Source of the DNA: CAYRVF01 sp964427535
GTDB lineage: Bacteria; Chloroflexota; Ktedonobacteria; Ktedonobacterales; JADMIN01
Assembly: GCA_964427535.1 (NCBI GenBank)
Contig: CAYRVF010000038.1
Span: 1 to 38,973 of the forward strand
DNA: 38,973 nt
Direction of reading: 5' to 3'
In this document: piece after piece, positions 24,059 through 31,619 of the stretch
Position numbering within the stretch: position 1 is the first letter of the stretch
Layout: each line of letters opens with the position of its first letter
Notes under the pieces: generated by a model
Database searches by the model: none
What the model saw: only the letters and a program-made list of their open reading frames with translations
What the model was told of the DNA's origin: nothing
Made by a program: the position numbers and the translations under genes

Positions 24059-24870
24059 CGTGCTGGCAGCGTGTAGCGATGCGTGACCACTCGCACGCGC
24101 GAGTCCTCGGGCCAGACGCGGTCATCTACTGTGGCGTTGTCCTGCCAGCCGCGTGCTTGGGCCTCGACGACGAACGACTCAGCGGCTCGTCTCTCCGGTG
24201 CGGCCAGCCAGAACGCGCCACCCTCGCGCAGAAGTGCGGGCACAAGCTCTAGCAGCGGCGCGACATCTTCTTGCTCATAGAGTACGTCAGCCCCCAGCAC
24301 CACGTCGAATTTACCCGCTGCCACACAGGCCGCGCGCCCTTCGGGAGTCCTCCAGTCGAGCATCAGAGGCACGGCTTCGGCGCCCGTGTTGCGCAGGGTG
24401 TTGTAGCGGCAAAAGAGGAGGGCTTCGGCGAAGATATCTACCGCCCAGACCTGTGCGCCCGCACGTTGAGCTGCGGACGCGGTCAGGCCGAGGCCGCAGC
24501 CAAGCTCCAGCACGCGCGCTCCACGCACCTGTGCGGGCGCTGCCACGAGCGCTTCGGCGAGCGCGATGCCGCTGGGCCAGAGCAGCGACCAGTACGGCAG
24601 GCGCTCACCGCTGGCGATCGACCTGACGGCAGCGAGCGCGGCCGCGCTGTCGTCAACGCGAATCCGCTGGCTCGCCGACTGCCCGGCCGCGAGCTGATCG
24701 AGCGGTGTGTCTGGGTTGGCTGGCCGCGCGATGACGAGCGAGGTGGCTCCCCCGGACAGCGGGATCTCGACGTCGGTGAGCGGGTACAGCGACTCTAGCT
24801 GCATTCGGAGTGCCGCGAGCGCGTCGCCCTGGGGGTGACGCGGGTCCGGCTGGGGGATGTTAGCGCTCAT
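24055..24870 (-). CDS. class I SAM-dependent methyltransferase (COG3897/METTL-like)
   Basis: 271 residues. The core has LPYWSLLWPSG, VLELGCGLGLTASAAQRAG (motif I), VWAVDIFAEALLFCRYN, LDWRTP and DVVLGADVLYE. The pattern of PYW/LWPSG before motif I and D-VLYE after it matches the COG3897 / lysine-methyltransferase-like group (METTL20/21 relatives), whose bacterial members methylate proteins; one studied target is EtfB. The substrate here is unknown. The start codon lies inside the end of the upstream kinase gene: ATGAGCGCTAA carries both the start and the kinase stop (11-nt overlap), so translation is coupled. An EtfB-type target would fit the acyl-CoA dehydrogenase 3 kb away, but that is speculation. 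Confidence 0.85.
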   Translation of the reverse strand: MSANIPQPDPRHPQGDALAALRMQLESLYPLTDVEIPLSGGATSLVIARPANPDTPLDQLAAGQSASQRIRVDDSAAALAAVRSIASGERLPYWSLLWPSGIALAEALVAAPAQVRGARVLELGCGLGLTASAAQRAGAQVWAVDIFAEALLFCRYNTLRNTGAEAVPLMLDWRTPEGRAACVAAGKFDVVLGADVLYEQEDVAPLLELVPALLREGGAFWLAAPERRAAESFVVEAQARGWQDNATVDDRVWPEDSRVRVVTHRYTLPAR

Positions 24871-27796
24871 CGACGGCTCCGGCGGCGCTCACACGCACAG
24901 CCTCGGCGCGCTCGACGCTCACACGGGTAGACGCCGGGATGGCGAACGCGAACGTGCTGCCTACACCGGGCGTGCTCTCCTGAAGCCAGACATCTCCGCC
25001 CATCGCACGCATGATCTGCCGGCAAATATAGAGGCCGAGTCCGGTTCCCCGTATCTCGCTGATGCGCGCCGAATCCAGCCGCGCGAAGCGGCCGAAGAGC
25101 CGGTCGCGCTCCTCATGCGGGATGCCCATGCCGTGATCGCTCACCGTGACGATGAAGTAGGGCCGCGCACGTGCGGTATCGACCACGGACTGTACTGGGC
25201 GCTCGGCGTTCTCTGGCGGTGCAATGTCTGACAGGATCGCCTGGCCGCCGAGTGCGAGCGGCTCTAGCACCATCGTGGGGCTCTCCGAGATGCCGCCCGG
25301 ATCGCTTGTGAGCACCGGGAATGGGGCCGTCGCCTGCTCGGCTGCCAGCGAGTTGTGTGGGCGCGGCACATCGAAATCCGCTGGAGCGCACGACACACAC
25401 ACACTGCCACCGTAGGGGCTATATTTGATCGCGTTGCCGACCAGATTCTCGAGCACCTCTTTGAGGCGGCCGAGGTCGGCGTCAACATAGAGGTCGGCGG
25501 GCACCTCTGCGATCAGCTCGTGGGTCGTGCCGTGAGCGAGCTGTAGCTCGCGGAATGAGCTGAGCACGTCTTCGACCACGGGGGCGAGCCGTACTGCGTT
25601 CATGTGCAGCTCCATACGGCCAGTGTCGATGCGCGACGTTTCGAGCAGCCGCTCCGCGATGCCGGCCAGTTCCTCCGCCGATTCACTCGCCTTCCGCAGG
25701 AACTCCAGCGCACGGTCGTCGTCGCGCGAGCCGGGATAGTCGATCAGCAGGTCGAGGAAGCCCTGCACGCCGGTGAGCGGCGTTCGCAGCTCGTGGGATG
25801 CCGTGGCGATAAAGTCGTCCTTCATGCGATCCAGCTCGCGCTGCTTGCGGTAGGCATGCTCCAGCTCCACGAAGATGCGGGCGTTCTCGATGGCCTGCGC
25901 GGCCTGTGAGGCGAACAGCTCGATCAGCCAGAGGTCGTCGTCGGTGAACGCGCGGCGCTCTGTATCGTCGAGCACGTCGAGCACGCCGACGACTTGTCCG
26001 TGGTGGATCAGCGGCACGGAGAGGACGGCGGTGAAGGCTTCGTCGGCGTAGATGGCCGCGCGAAATGGATACATGCGATAGTCGTCGACGATCAGGCCCT
26101 TGCCGGTGGCGGCCACCTGTCCGGCGAGCCCCTCACCAGTGCGGATGCGGCTGCCGCTGTAGTCGCCGCGCAGGCCCTCGCCTACGACCACTTCGAGCGT
26201 GTCGTGCCGCGGATCGCGGACATAGATGGCTCCCGCACGCGCGCCGAGCAATTGGATGGAACGGTGCAGAATGTCGGCCAGCAGCTCGCGTGGGTCGGCG
26301 CCGAGCTGGCTGGCGACAGCGAGCGAGGTCGCGTGCAGCGTCATCATCTGGCTGATGCGCTCCTGCGCGATGTCAGCGCTCTCGACCGCTCTCTGCCGCG
26401 CGAAGACTTGCCGGGTCACTTCGGCAGCGGCAATCAGCACACCACCGACACTGGTGGAGATGCCCGCCAGCGGCGATGTGCGCACGTTCCAGTACGTCAT
26501 GCCGCGTTCCAGGTGAATCGGCAGCTCCAGCATGGACTGCGGCTCGCCAAACTGATGCACCGCGTCCAGCCGGAAGCTCGCCGCGAGCGTGCGTGCCCGG
26601 TCGGGGACGACATCTTCGAGTCGCTTGCCGACCAGTTCGGTGCCCGCGTCGAGTCCCAACAGATCGACGAACGCGGGATTGGTCAGCGCGAAGATGTGCT
26701 CCGCGCCGGTCAACACAGCCATCGCGACGGGCGCATGGCTCACGACGGTCTGTGCCAGCGCCTCCTGGCTGCGCGAGTACCGCAGCAGCCGGTCGCGGTC
26801 GGCGGCGATGGCGGCGACATCGGCGAGCTCCTCGATGGCGGCGACGTGCCGGGTATTCAGCCGGGAAGCCGCGGCCAGCGCCAGCACGCCGAAGAACTGG
26901 CCCCGCGCGCGGAGCGGGAACGCGGCCAGCGTGCCGAGCGTCAATATCGACATGCTTCCGGCGCTGGCGCTCGCACGCGACTCAGACTCCTGATCGCTAC
27001 GGAGGAGGTCGAGCCACGCGGGCGCGGCCGGATGATCGGCGACGTTGAACAGCACGAGCGACTGGCGTGTCGATACAACCGCCTCGACCAGCGCATCTGG
27101 CACTGCGGACGAACGCGCGCCGTTGCTGGGCGGGGGTGAACTTGTGCCGTGCTCGTCGTGTTCGTCGTGTTCGTCGCGCGTCGCCTGCCCCTCAGCGATG
27201 CCGCTTACCGCGACGCCACGCAGCCGCAGCGAGGGAAACAGCTCGTGGCCGCCCATGCGCGCCGACTCCCGCAGCCACGACGAGGGATCGGCTATCCACA
27301 TCTGCGCGGCGGCGGGTGCGAGCGCACGCGTCAACTCAGTGAGCACGGTCCGTACCGCGCCGTCGAGCGCACCATTGAGCAGCGCCGAGCGCATCGACGG
27401 CAACGCTCGCATCAGCGGGTCGGGCAGGAAGGGCAGCCCTGACAGATCGGCACCGAGCCGCGTGCGCTCGACCAGTCCCTGCACACCGCCTTCGCGAGGG
27501 TGGCTCCGCACGCCCGTGCGCCGGATGCCGCTCGCTGATGGGTGGCGCGCGCGCTTCTGCCGCGTGTCGCCTGCGCGTTCTGGCATTTCGTGGTCCTGCT
27601 GACGCGACGAGCGGCGCCCGCGCGCAGCCGAAGAGTCACTTTGTGCGGGTGCAGGGTCCTGATCAGTGACGGAGGGTACCGAGGTGGCAGCGGGCGACGT
27701 TTGGCGTGGCTTTCGGCGCGCGGGTGGCGTTTTGGGCGAGCGCTTCCCGGTTCCGGTAGCAGCGGTCTGGTCTGTGCGGTCTCCGTCGTCCGGCAT
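24860..27796 (-). CDS. cytosolic GAF-PAS-GAF sensor histidine kinase
   Basis: 978 residues, no membrane helix. A disordered N-terminus of about 105 residues rich in Arg, Ser, Pro and Gln comes first. It is followed by a first GAF-like domain (about 130-335, interrupted near 208-235 by DEHDEHDEH and a Ser/Pro linker), PAS (345-462), a second GAF (490-640), HisKA with ATASHELRTPLTG (His668) and HATPase with NLVGNAIKYSP (784-794), DHGMGIP (887-893) and GTGLGLYICRQ (917-927). About 70 extra residues (806-876) separate the N and G1 boxes. Orphan kinase: no response regulator lies nearby. It overlaps the downstream methyltransferase by 11 nt. TGGAG lies 6 nt before the ATG. Its HisKA-HATPase core resembles that of the convergent PAS-PAS kinase. 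Confidence 0.92.
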   Translation of the reverse strand: MPDDGDRTDQTAATGTGKRSPKTPPARRKPRQTSPAATSVPSVTDQDPAPAQSDSSAARGRRSSRQQDHEMPERAGDTRQKRARHPSASGIRRTGVRSHPREGGVQGLVERTRLGADLSGLPFLPDPLMRALPSMRSALLNGALDGAVRTVLTELTRALAPAAAQMWIADPSSWLRESARMGGHELFPSLRLRGVAVSGIAEGQATRDEHDEHDEHGTSSPPPSNGARSSAVPDALVEAVVSTRQSLVLFNVADHPAAPAWLDLLRSDQESESRASASAGSMSILTLGTLAAFPLRARGQFFGVLALAAASRLNTRHVAAIEELADVAAIAADRDRLLRYSRSQEALAQTVVSHAPVAMAVLTGAEHIFALTNPAFVDLLGLDAGTELVGKRLEDVVPDRARTLAASFRLDAVHQFGEPQSMLELPIHLERGMTYWNVRTSPLAGISTSVGGVLIAAAEVTRQVFARQRAVESADIAQERISQMMTLHATSLAVASQLGADPRELLADILHRSIQLLGARAGAIYVRDPRHDTLEVVVGEGLRGDYSGSRIRTGEGLAGQVAATGKGLIVDDYRMYPFRAAIYADEAFTAVLSVPLIHHGQVVGVLDVLDDTERRAFTDDDLWLIELFASQAAQAIENARIFVELEHAYRKQRELDRMKDDFIATASHELRTPLTGVQGFLDLLIDYPGSRDDDRALEFLRKASESAEELAGIAERLLETSRIDTGRMELHMNAVRLAPVVEDVLSSFRELQLAHGTTHELIAEVPADLYVDADLGRLKEVLENLVGNAIKYSPYGGSVCVSCAPADFDVPRPHNSLAAEQATAPFPVLTSDPGGISESPTMVLEPLALGGQAILSDIAPPENAERPVQSVVDTARARPYFIVTVSDHGMGIPHEERDRLFGRFARLDSARISEIRGTGLGLYICRQIMRAMGGDVWLQESTPGVGSTFAFAIPASTRVSVERAEAVRVSAAGAVDER

Positions 27797-27965
27797 GGCA
27801 AGCTCCAGTGCGGGTGGCCGGGCAGGATGGGGGAAGGGTCTGCCCTCGGCATATACCCAAGAGTGTACCTGCCGCCCGCTGTGAGGTCAACGCTTCTCCC
27901 CCGCACGTCTGCTGTGTACGGGCCGAAGGCGAAACGATGGCTAGAGTGGAGGGCGCACGGTGGCG

Positions 27966-27974
27966 TGGTAGAAT
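27966..27974 (+). promoter_or_regulatory. extended -10 promoter of the acyl-CoA dehydrogenase gene
   Basis: TGG-TAGAAT, 50 bases before the GTG start. No clear -35 is visible. Confidence 0.45.
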
Positions 27975-28024
27975 GCCTCCGATTCGACAGCCATCGACGT
28001 GCAGCCAGAGAGGGAGCACTCACC

Positions 28025-29254
28025 GTGACAGATACACTCGACCGCTCGCAGCAGAGCGCACCGGCAACGACGCACGCGCACGCCGCGCTGCCGCCCGCGA
28101 CCGACCTCTACAACATCGATGCCATGCTCTCCGACGAGGAGCGCATGGTGCGCGACACGGTGCGCGAGTTCGTGCGTGACCGGGTGCTGCCGGTCATCGG
28201 CGCCCACTTCGAGGAAGGCACCTTTCCGCGCGAGCTCATCCCCGAGATCGCCGAGCTGGGGCTGCTGGGCATGCATCTGGAGGGGTACGGATGCGCTGGC
28301 CTAAGCGCCGTGAATTACGGCCTGGCCTGCCAGGAGCTTGAGGCGGGCGATAGCGGCTTGCGCTCGTTCGTCTCGGTGCAGGGGTCGCTCGCGATGTTTC
28401 CCATCTGGGCGTTCGGCTCAGAGGAGCAAAAGCAGCGCTGGCTGCCAAAGATGGCCAAGGGTGAGGTCATCGGCTGCTTCGGGCTGACTGAGCCGGATTT
28501 CGGCAGCAACGCGCCCGGCATGCGCACCACAGCGCGGCGCGATGGCGACACATATATGCTCAACGGCACGAAGATGTGGATCACCAACGGCGGCATCGCC
28601 GACATCGCCGTCGTCTGGGCGCGGCTCGCCGACGACAACACGATTCGCGGCTTCATTGTCGAGCGCGGCACGCCTGGCTTCACGACCAGCGATGTGCATC
28701 ATAAGCTCTCGCTGCGCGCCTCGGTCACGTCCGAGTTGCACTTCGAGGACTGCCGCGTTCCGGCTGAGAGCATGCTGCCGAACGTCAAGAGCATGCGGGG
28801 GCCGCTCTCGTGCCTCGACGAAGCGCGCTTTGGCATCGCCTGGGGTGTGAATGGGGCGGCGCGGGCCTGCTACGAGTCCGCGCTCGAGTATGCCAAGTCG
28901 CGAGTGCAGTTCAGCCGTCCGATCGCGGGCTACCAGATGACACAGCGCAAGCTGGCCGACATCGCCACCGAACTGGTGAAGTCGCAGTTGCTCGCATTGC
29001 AGCTCGGACGCCTCAAGGACGCCGGGCAGCTTCATCCGGTGCAGGTCTCGCTCGCGAAGCGCAACAACTGCGCGCAGGCGCTCAACACCGCCCGTGTCGC
29101 GCGCAGCATTCTGGGGGCGAACGGCATCACGCTGGAGTATCCCGTGAGCCGCCACATGAACAATCTGGAGTCGGTCTTCACGTACGAAGGCACCGATGAG
29201 ATTCACACGTTGATCATTGGCCAGGCCATCACTGGCTTGAGCGCGTTCGAGTAG
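28025..29254 (+). CDS. acyl-CoA dehydrogenase, glutaryl-CoA dehydrogenase-like
   Basis: FAD-dependent dehydrogenase of 409 residues. Domain signatures are GCFGLTEPDFGSN, KMWITNGG, SRVQFSRPIAGYQ and the C-terminal TYEGTDEIHTLIIGQAITG. The last places the catalytic base at about Glu388 and matches glutaryl-CoA dehydrogenase closely, as do LRSFVSVQGSL (Arg113 and Ser117 correspond to residues that hold the glutarate carboxylate in GCDH), KRNNC and ILGANGI. It probably oxidises glutaryl-CoA from Lys/Trp breakdown, or a related short-chain acyl-CoA, passing electrons to ETF. The start is GTG 28025-28027, with GGGAG 8 nt upstream; the upstream open frame to 27542 is uncharacteristic, Arg-rich and antisense to the kinase. 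It is a single gene with its own promoter and a hairpin after it. Confidence 0.92.
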   Translation: MTDTLDRSQQSAPATTHAHAALPPATDLYNIDAMLSDEERMVRDTVREFVRDRVLPVIGAHFEEGTFPRELIPEIAELGLLGMHLEGYGCAGLSAVNYGLACQELEAGDSGLRSFVSVQGSLAMFPIWAFGSEEQKQRWLPKMAKGEVIGCFGLTEPDFGSNAPGMRTTARRDGDTYMLNGTKMWITNGGIADIAVVWARLADDNTIRGFIVERGTPGFTTSDVHHKLSLRASVTSELHFEDCRVPAESMLPNVKSMRGPLSCLDEARFGIAWGVNGAARACYESALEYAKSRVQFSRPIAGYQMTQRKLADIATELVKSQLLALQLGRLKDAGQLHPVQVSLAKRNNCAQALNTARVARSILGANGITLEYPVSRHMNNLESVFTYEGTDEIHTLIIGQAITGLSAFE

Positions 29255-29280
29255 CGAGCACCACCTGAGCGCAAAAGTAT

Positions 29281-29311
29281 GGCCCCTCGGTCCGGTGGAG
29301 GTCGAGGGGCC
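29281..29311 (+). terminator. hairpin after the acyl-CoA dehydrogenase gene
   Basis: GGCCCCTCG (29281-29289) pairs with CGAGGGGCC (29303-29311) around a 13-nt loop, 26 bases after the stop. The T tail is poor. Confidence 0.45.
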
Positions 29312-29344
29312 TGGAGCGTCGATTATACGGTTGTGGGTGTGCCG

Positions 29345-29740
29345 TTAAGCGCAACATGGTTCATCATCCCTGCATGCGCGGATCGGCACCACCTGGCCAT
29401 CCATCTCAACGAGACACAACTCGCAGCAGATGATCGTCTGAGCAAGGGCGGTAATCTCTGGCCGCGGACCATCCCCGTCATCATAGACCGCCGCTCGAGC
29501 GAGTGGCTGCACGCCGTCGGCACTCTCGGCGGGCGTGTGTGAGCGCACCTCACGGGCAAGCTCCGCAAGCGCGGGGTCCTCAAGGAACCGGCAAGGATTG
29601 TCCCGGACCTGTTCGAGCCATACGAGAACGGCATCGCGTTGTAGGCCAGCGGCGGAGAGACGTTCGGACGCGTCGCACGCGAGATCGAGAACTCGCCCTT
29701 CTGGCCAGCCGTAGTACAGAAGCACATCGCAGGGTAACAT
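29345..29740 (-). CDS. 131-aa protein of unknown function
   Basis: Not recognised. It is predicted soluble and acidic, beginning MLPCDVLLYYGWPEGR, with a central LARE/AELA helix region and a Cys-rich end (IICCELCLVEM and RACRDDEPCCA; seven of its eight or nine cysteines could be grouped into metal-binding or disulfide pairs). Support for a real gene: GGGAG lies 5 nt before the ATG, codon third positions are GC-rich as in neighbours, and the leader is structured. A minus-strand terminator hairpin lies 30 bases upstream of the start and a 28-codon reading frame precedes that, suggesting expression by read-through or attenuation. A plus-strand frame in the same place lacks a ribosome site and was rejected. 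Confidence 0.65.
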   Translation of the reverse strand: MLPCDVLLYYGWPEGRVLDLACDASERLSAAGLQRDAVLVWLEQVRDNPCRFLEDPALAELAREVRSHTPAESADGVQPLARAAVYDDGDGPRPEITALAQTIICCELCLVEMDGQVVPIRACRDDEPCCA

Positions 29741-29752
29741 GGTCGCTCCCTC

Positions 29753-29802
29753 TCCAAAGGAAAACAAATAGCGCGGATGTCGTTTACTTTCGACACCCGC
29801 GC
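29753..29802 (-). terminator. intrinsic terminator or attenuator between the 28-codon ORF and the 131-aa gene
   Basis: On the minus strand GCGCGGGTGTCG (29802-29791) pairs with CGACATCCGCGC (29782-29771) through 12 pairs including one G-U wobble, with an AAAGTAAA loop and the tail TATTTGTTTTCCTTT. The wobble pair is a mismatch on the plus strand, so the hairpin favours minus-strand RNA. It lies between two translated-looking frames. Confidence 0.7.
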
Positions 29803-29826
29803 CTGCGGAGGGAGTGGCAGCTCAGT

Positions 29827-29913
29827 CTATGCCGAGCGGTGAGGCACACTCCTTCGGTGGCAGGCGCGGACGCCAACGCCGAACATCTTGGCCGGAGCCG
29901 TTGCGATGGTCAT
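29827..29913 (-). CDS. 28-codon small ORF, possible leader peptide
   Basis: Encodes MTIATAPAKMFGVGVRACHR followed by RSVPHRSA. GAGGG lies 7 nt before the ATG at 29911-29913 within a purine-rich leader. Upstream is a well-formed promoter and downstream a terminator hairpin, so the unit promoter-ORF-terminator is complete by itself. It has Arg/His-rich codons near its end (RACHRRSVPHRS) but no run of one amino acid that would identify a classic biosynthetic attenuator. It may be a leader peptide, a small functional peptide, or chance; the surrounding signals are what support it. Confidence 0.45.
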   Translation of the reverse strand: MTIATAPAKMFGVGVRACHRRSVPHRSA

Positions 29914-29975
29914 CTCTCTACCCTCTTTCTTTCTCTGCCCTACCTCAGCGGTAAGCGTTTCCCCCGACGAGCGCC

Positions 29976-30004
29976 ACTCTACCATACCCATTGCGTGGCG
30001 GCAA
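29976..30004 (-). promoter_or_regulatory. promoter of the small ORF / 131-aa gene
   Basis: On the minus strand, TTGCCG (29999-30004), exactly 17 nt, TAGAGT (29976-29981), preceded by TGG as an extended -10. Transcription should begin near 29969, about 56 nt before the small ORF. Confidence 0.55.
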
Positions 30005-30148
30005 GTGACTACAGAAATCTGATGCTCGCTACCACCTCTCACCACCTCGCCACCATCTGGTATCTGATACGCTTCCAGGTTACGGGCACGAAACTCGCTG
30101 TTCGCAGAACTTGAGGATGCGACCGGGCCGGCTAGACACGAGCGTGAC

Positions 30149-30179
30149 TTGACGCGCAGCCGGTGTGCGGGACCATAAA
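30149..30179 (+). promoter_or_regulatory. promoter candidate for superoxide dismutase
   Basis: TTGACG (30149-30154) and CATAAA (30174-30179) with a 19-nt spacer, longer than ideal, about 110 bases upstream of the ATG. Nothing else is seen between 30005 and 30290. Confidence 0.3.
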
Positions 30180-30290
30180 TGAAGGGTGCGCTGCGAACGG
30201 CGCGCGGCGAAGGCGTCGCGTGCGTTCGCGGGTTCCCGACCGAGTCGGGCTGGTGCCCGCGGTGTTGGACAGTTATGGAGGATTGTAACC

Positions 30291-30911
30291 ATGGCGTATG
30301 AGCTTCCACCCCTGCCGTACGATTACAACGCGCTGGAGCCGTACATCGATGAAGAGACGATGCATCTCCATCACGACAAGCACCACCAGGCATACGTCAC
30401 GAATGTAAACAACGCGCTTCAGGGGCAACCCCAGTTCGAGAACATGCCTATCGAGGAGCTCATCAGTCGCCTGAACGAGGTGCCTGAGAACATCCGCACA
30501 GCAGTCCGCAACAATGGTGGCGGTCATGTGAACCACAGCATGTTCTGGGTCATCATGACGCCAGGTGGCGCGAAAGAGCCGACAGGAGAGCTGGCCGACA
30601 AGATCAACTCGACCTTTGGCTCGTTCGACAACTTCAAGTCGCAGTTCAACACCGCTGGCGCGGGCCGCTTCGGCTCGGGCTGGGTCTGGCTGGTGATGGA
30701 TCGCGCGGGCAACATCTCGATCACCACGACGGCCAACCAGGACAGCCCAATCACCGACGGCTACTGGCCGCTGATGGGCAACGACGTGTGGGAGCACGCC
30801 TACTACCTCAAGTATCAGAATCGCCGCCCGGAGTATCTTCAGGCGTGGTGGAACGTCGTCAATTGGGACGAGGTGAATCGCCGCTATCAGCAGGGCAAGA
30901 GCGGCCAGTAG
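30291..30911 (+). CDS. sodA: superoxide dismutase, Mn/Fe family
   Basis: Converts superoxide to oxygen and hydrogen peroxide in the cytoplasm. Metal ligands are His27 (LHHDKHHQAYV), His82 (GGHVNHSMFW), Asp165 and His169 (NDVWEHAYY). GGGHxNH and Gln150 in ANQDSP are the arrangement typical of manganese enzymes, though cambialistic use cannot be excluded. 206 residues, normal length, no signal peptide. ATG 30291 has GGAGGA 8 nt upstream; frames extending to 30186 add unrelated Arg-rich residues. It is a single gene with a strong terminator. Confidence 0.96.
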   Translation: MAYELPPLPYDYNALEPYIDEETMHLHHDKHHQAYVTNVNNALQGQPQFENMPIEELISRLNEVPENIRTAVRNNGGGHVNHSMFWVIMTPGGAKEPTGELADKINSTFGSFDNFKSQFNTAGAGRFGSGWVWLVMDRAGNISITTTANQDSPITDGYWPLMGNDVWEHAYYLKYQNRRPEYLQAWWNVVNWDEVNRRYQQGKSGQ

Positions 30912-30960
30912 GAGCAGGACATTTCGCTGCTCCAGATTCCAGTGGCGCGACCACGGCGAG

Positions 30961-30999
30961 CGGTCATCCCTTCATCGAAGGGATGACCGTTTGTTTGTT
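30961..30999 (+). terminator. intrinsic terminator of the superoxide dismutase gene
   Basis: CGGTCATCCCTTC (30961-30973) pairs with GAAGGGATGACCG (30977-30989), followed by TTTGTTTGTT. The stem is a perfect 12-13 bp with a T-rich tail. Confidence 0.88.
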
Positions 31000-31619
31000 C
31001 CCACGGGCTGCAATCTTTCGGGGGGCGGCTGGCATATCCAGAGAGATCCTTGGCACGAACGCACGTGGATGCGCACCGCCGTTCGCACTAGTGCAATAGC
31101 GCTAGCACGTATGTTCCGCAAATCGCCAGATTGTGTTCAGGGTCCTTTCAGCTTCGTGCGGTATGCTGAGGGTGAGCGCACGGAGGTCCGCGTCAGACAA
31201 AGTGTGATCGGCATCACAGTTGGAGGAGCGGATGCTGTGCGCACAGTGAAGAGACGGATATCGACCGAGGAGTACGTAAATCTATCCTTCGTCACTCGTA
31301 GAACGAGTATCGGCTTGCTACGATGATGAAAGGTGGAGGAGCGCCTAGAGCAGCCGCTCGCCGAAGCAATGCAACTCGGTGATACTCGCCGCGTACACCA
31401 TATCGAGGGTGTTGCGCAACACCAAGCAGGCCATTCGAGAGCACGACATGTGGCAGATGCCCAGCCAGGCACGGAAGTGCGTGCCAGCCAGGACACACGT
31501 CGGGTACGATGGGGCCGGAGAGAAGGAGGCGCCGGGTGGGAAGCAGTGGAGCCGCCCTGGTCGCTGGCAACCTCGCGGGGCAAACGTCAGACACGCGCGA
31601 ACGCGCGGAGCCTGCGCGC
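31000..31619. other. 620-bp intergenic region before the ECF sigma gene
   Basis: No convincing gene: overlapping short frames on both strands are Arg/Ser-rich and lack ribosome sites. It contains three clean dyads: TGTGA-N6-TCACA at 31203-31218, CTGTGCGCACAG at 31235-31246, and ACTCGT-AGA-ACGAGT at 31294-31308. It also has a weak extended -10 (TGC-TACGAT, 31316-31324). The clustering suggests the control region of the sigma factor operon. Confidence 0.5.
31203..31218. promoter_or_regulatory. CRP/FNR-type binding site candidate
   Basis: TGTGATCGGCATCACA is a perfect 6-4-6 dyad and matches both half-sites of the CRP consensus TGTGA-N6-TCACA exactly. It lies about 400 bases upstream of the ECF sigma start. 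The cognate regulator is not in the window. Confidence 0.5.

Noticed and set aside
25994..27139. 381-codon plus-strand open frame
   Set aside because: Antisense to the large histidine kinase with no recognisable domain or ribosome site.
27542..28024. Upstream extension of the acyl-CoA dehydrogenase frame
   Set aside because: Arg/Gly-rich, partly antisense to the kinase gene, and GTG 28025 has a good ribosome site.
29503..30114. 203-codon plus-strand frame over the small-ORF region
   Set aside because: No ribosome site or recognisable residues; the minus strand has a promoter, ribosome sites and a terminator.
31231..31248. Five-codon ORF (ATG CTG TGC GCA CAG TGA) with GGAGGAG upstream
   Set aside because: The ribosome site is good but the frame is too short to support, and it coincides with the CTGTGCGCACAG palindrome.
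30991..31326. 111-codon plus-strand frame after the superoxide dismutase gene
   Set aside because: Starts inside the terminator tail, has no ribosome site and no familiar features; the region contains palindromes instead.
31137..31583. 148-codon minus-strand frame
   Set aside because: Arg/Ser/Pro-rich translation typical of non-coding GC-rich DNA, and no ribosome site.
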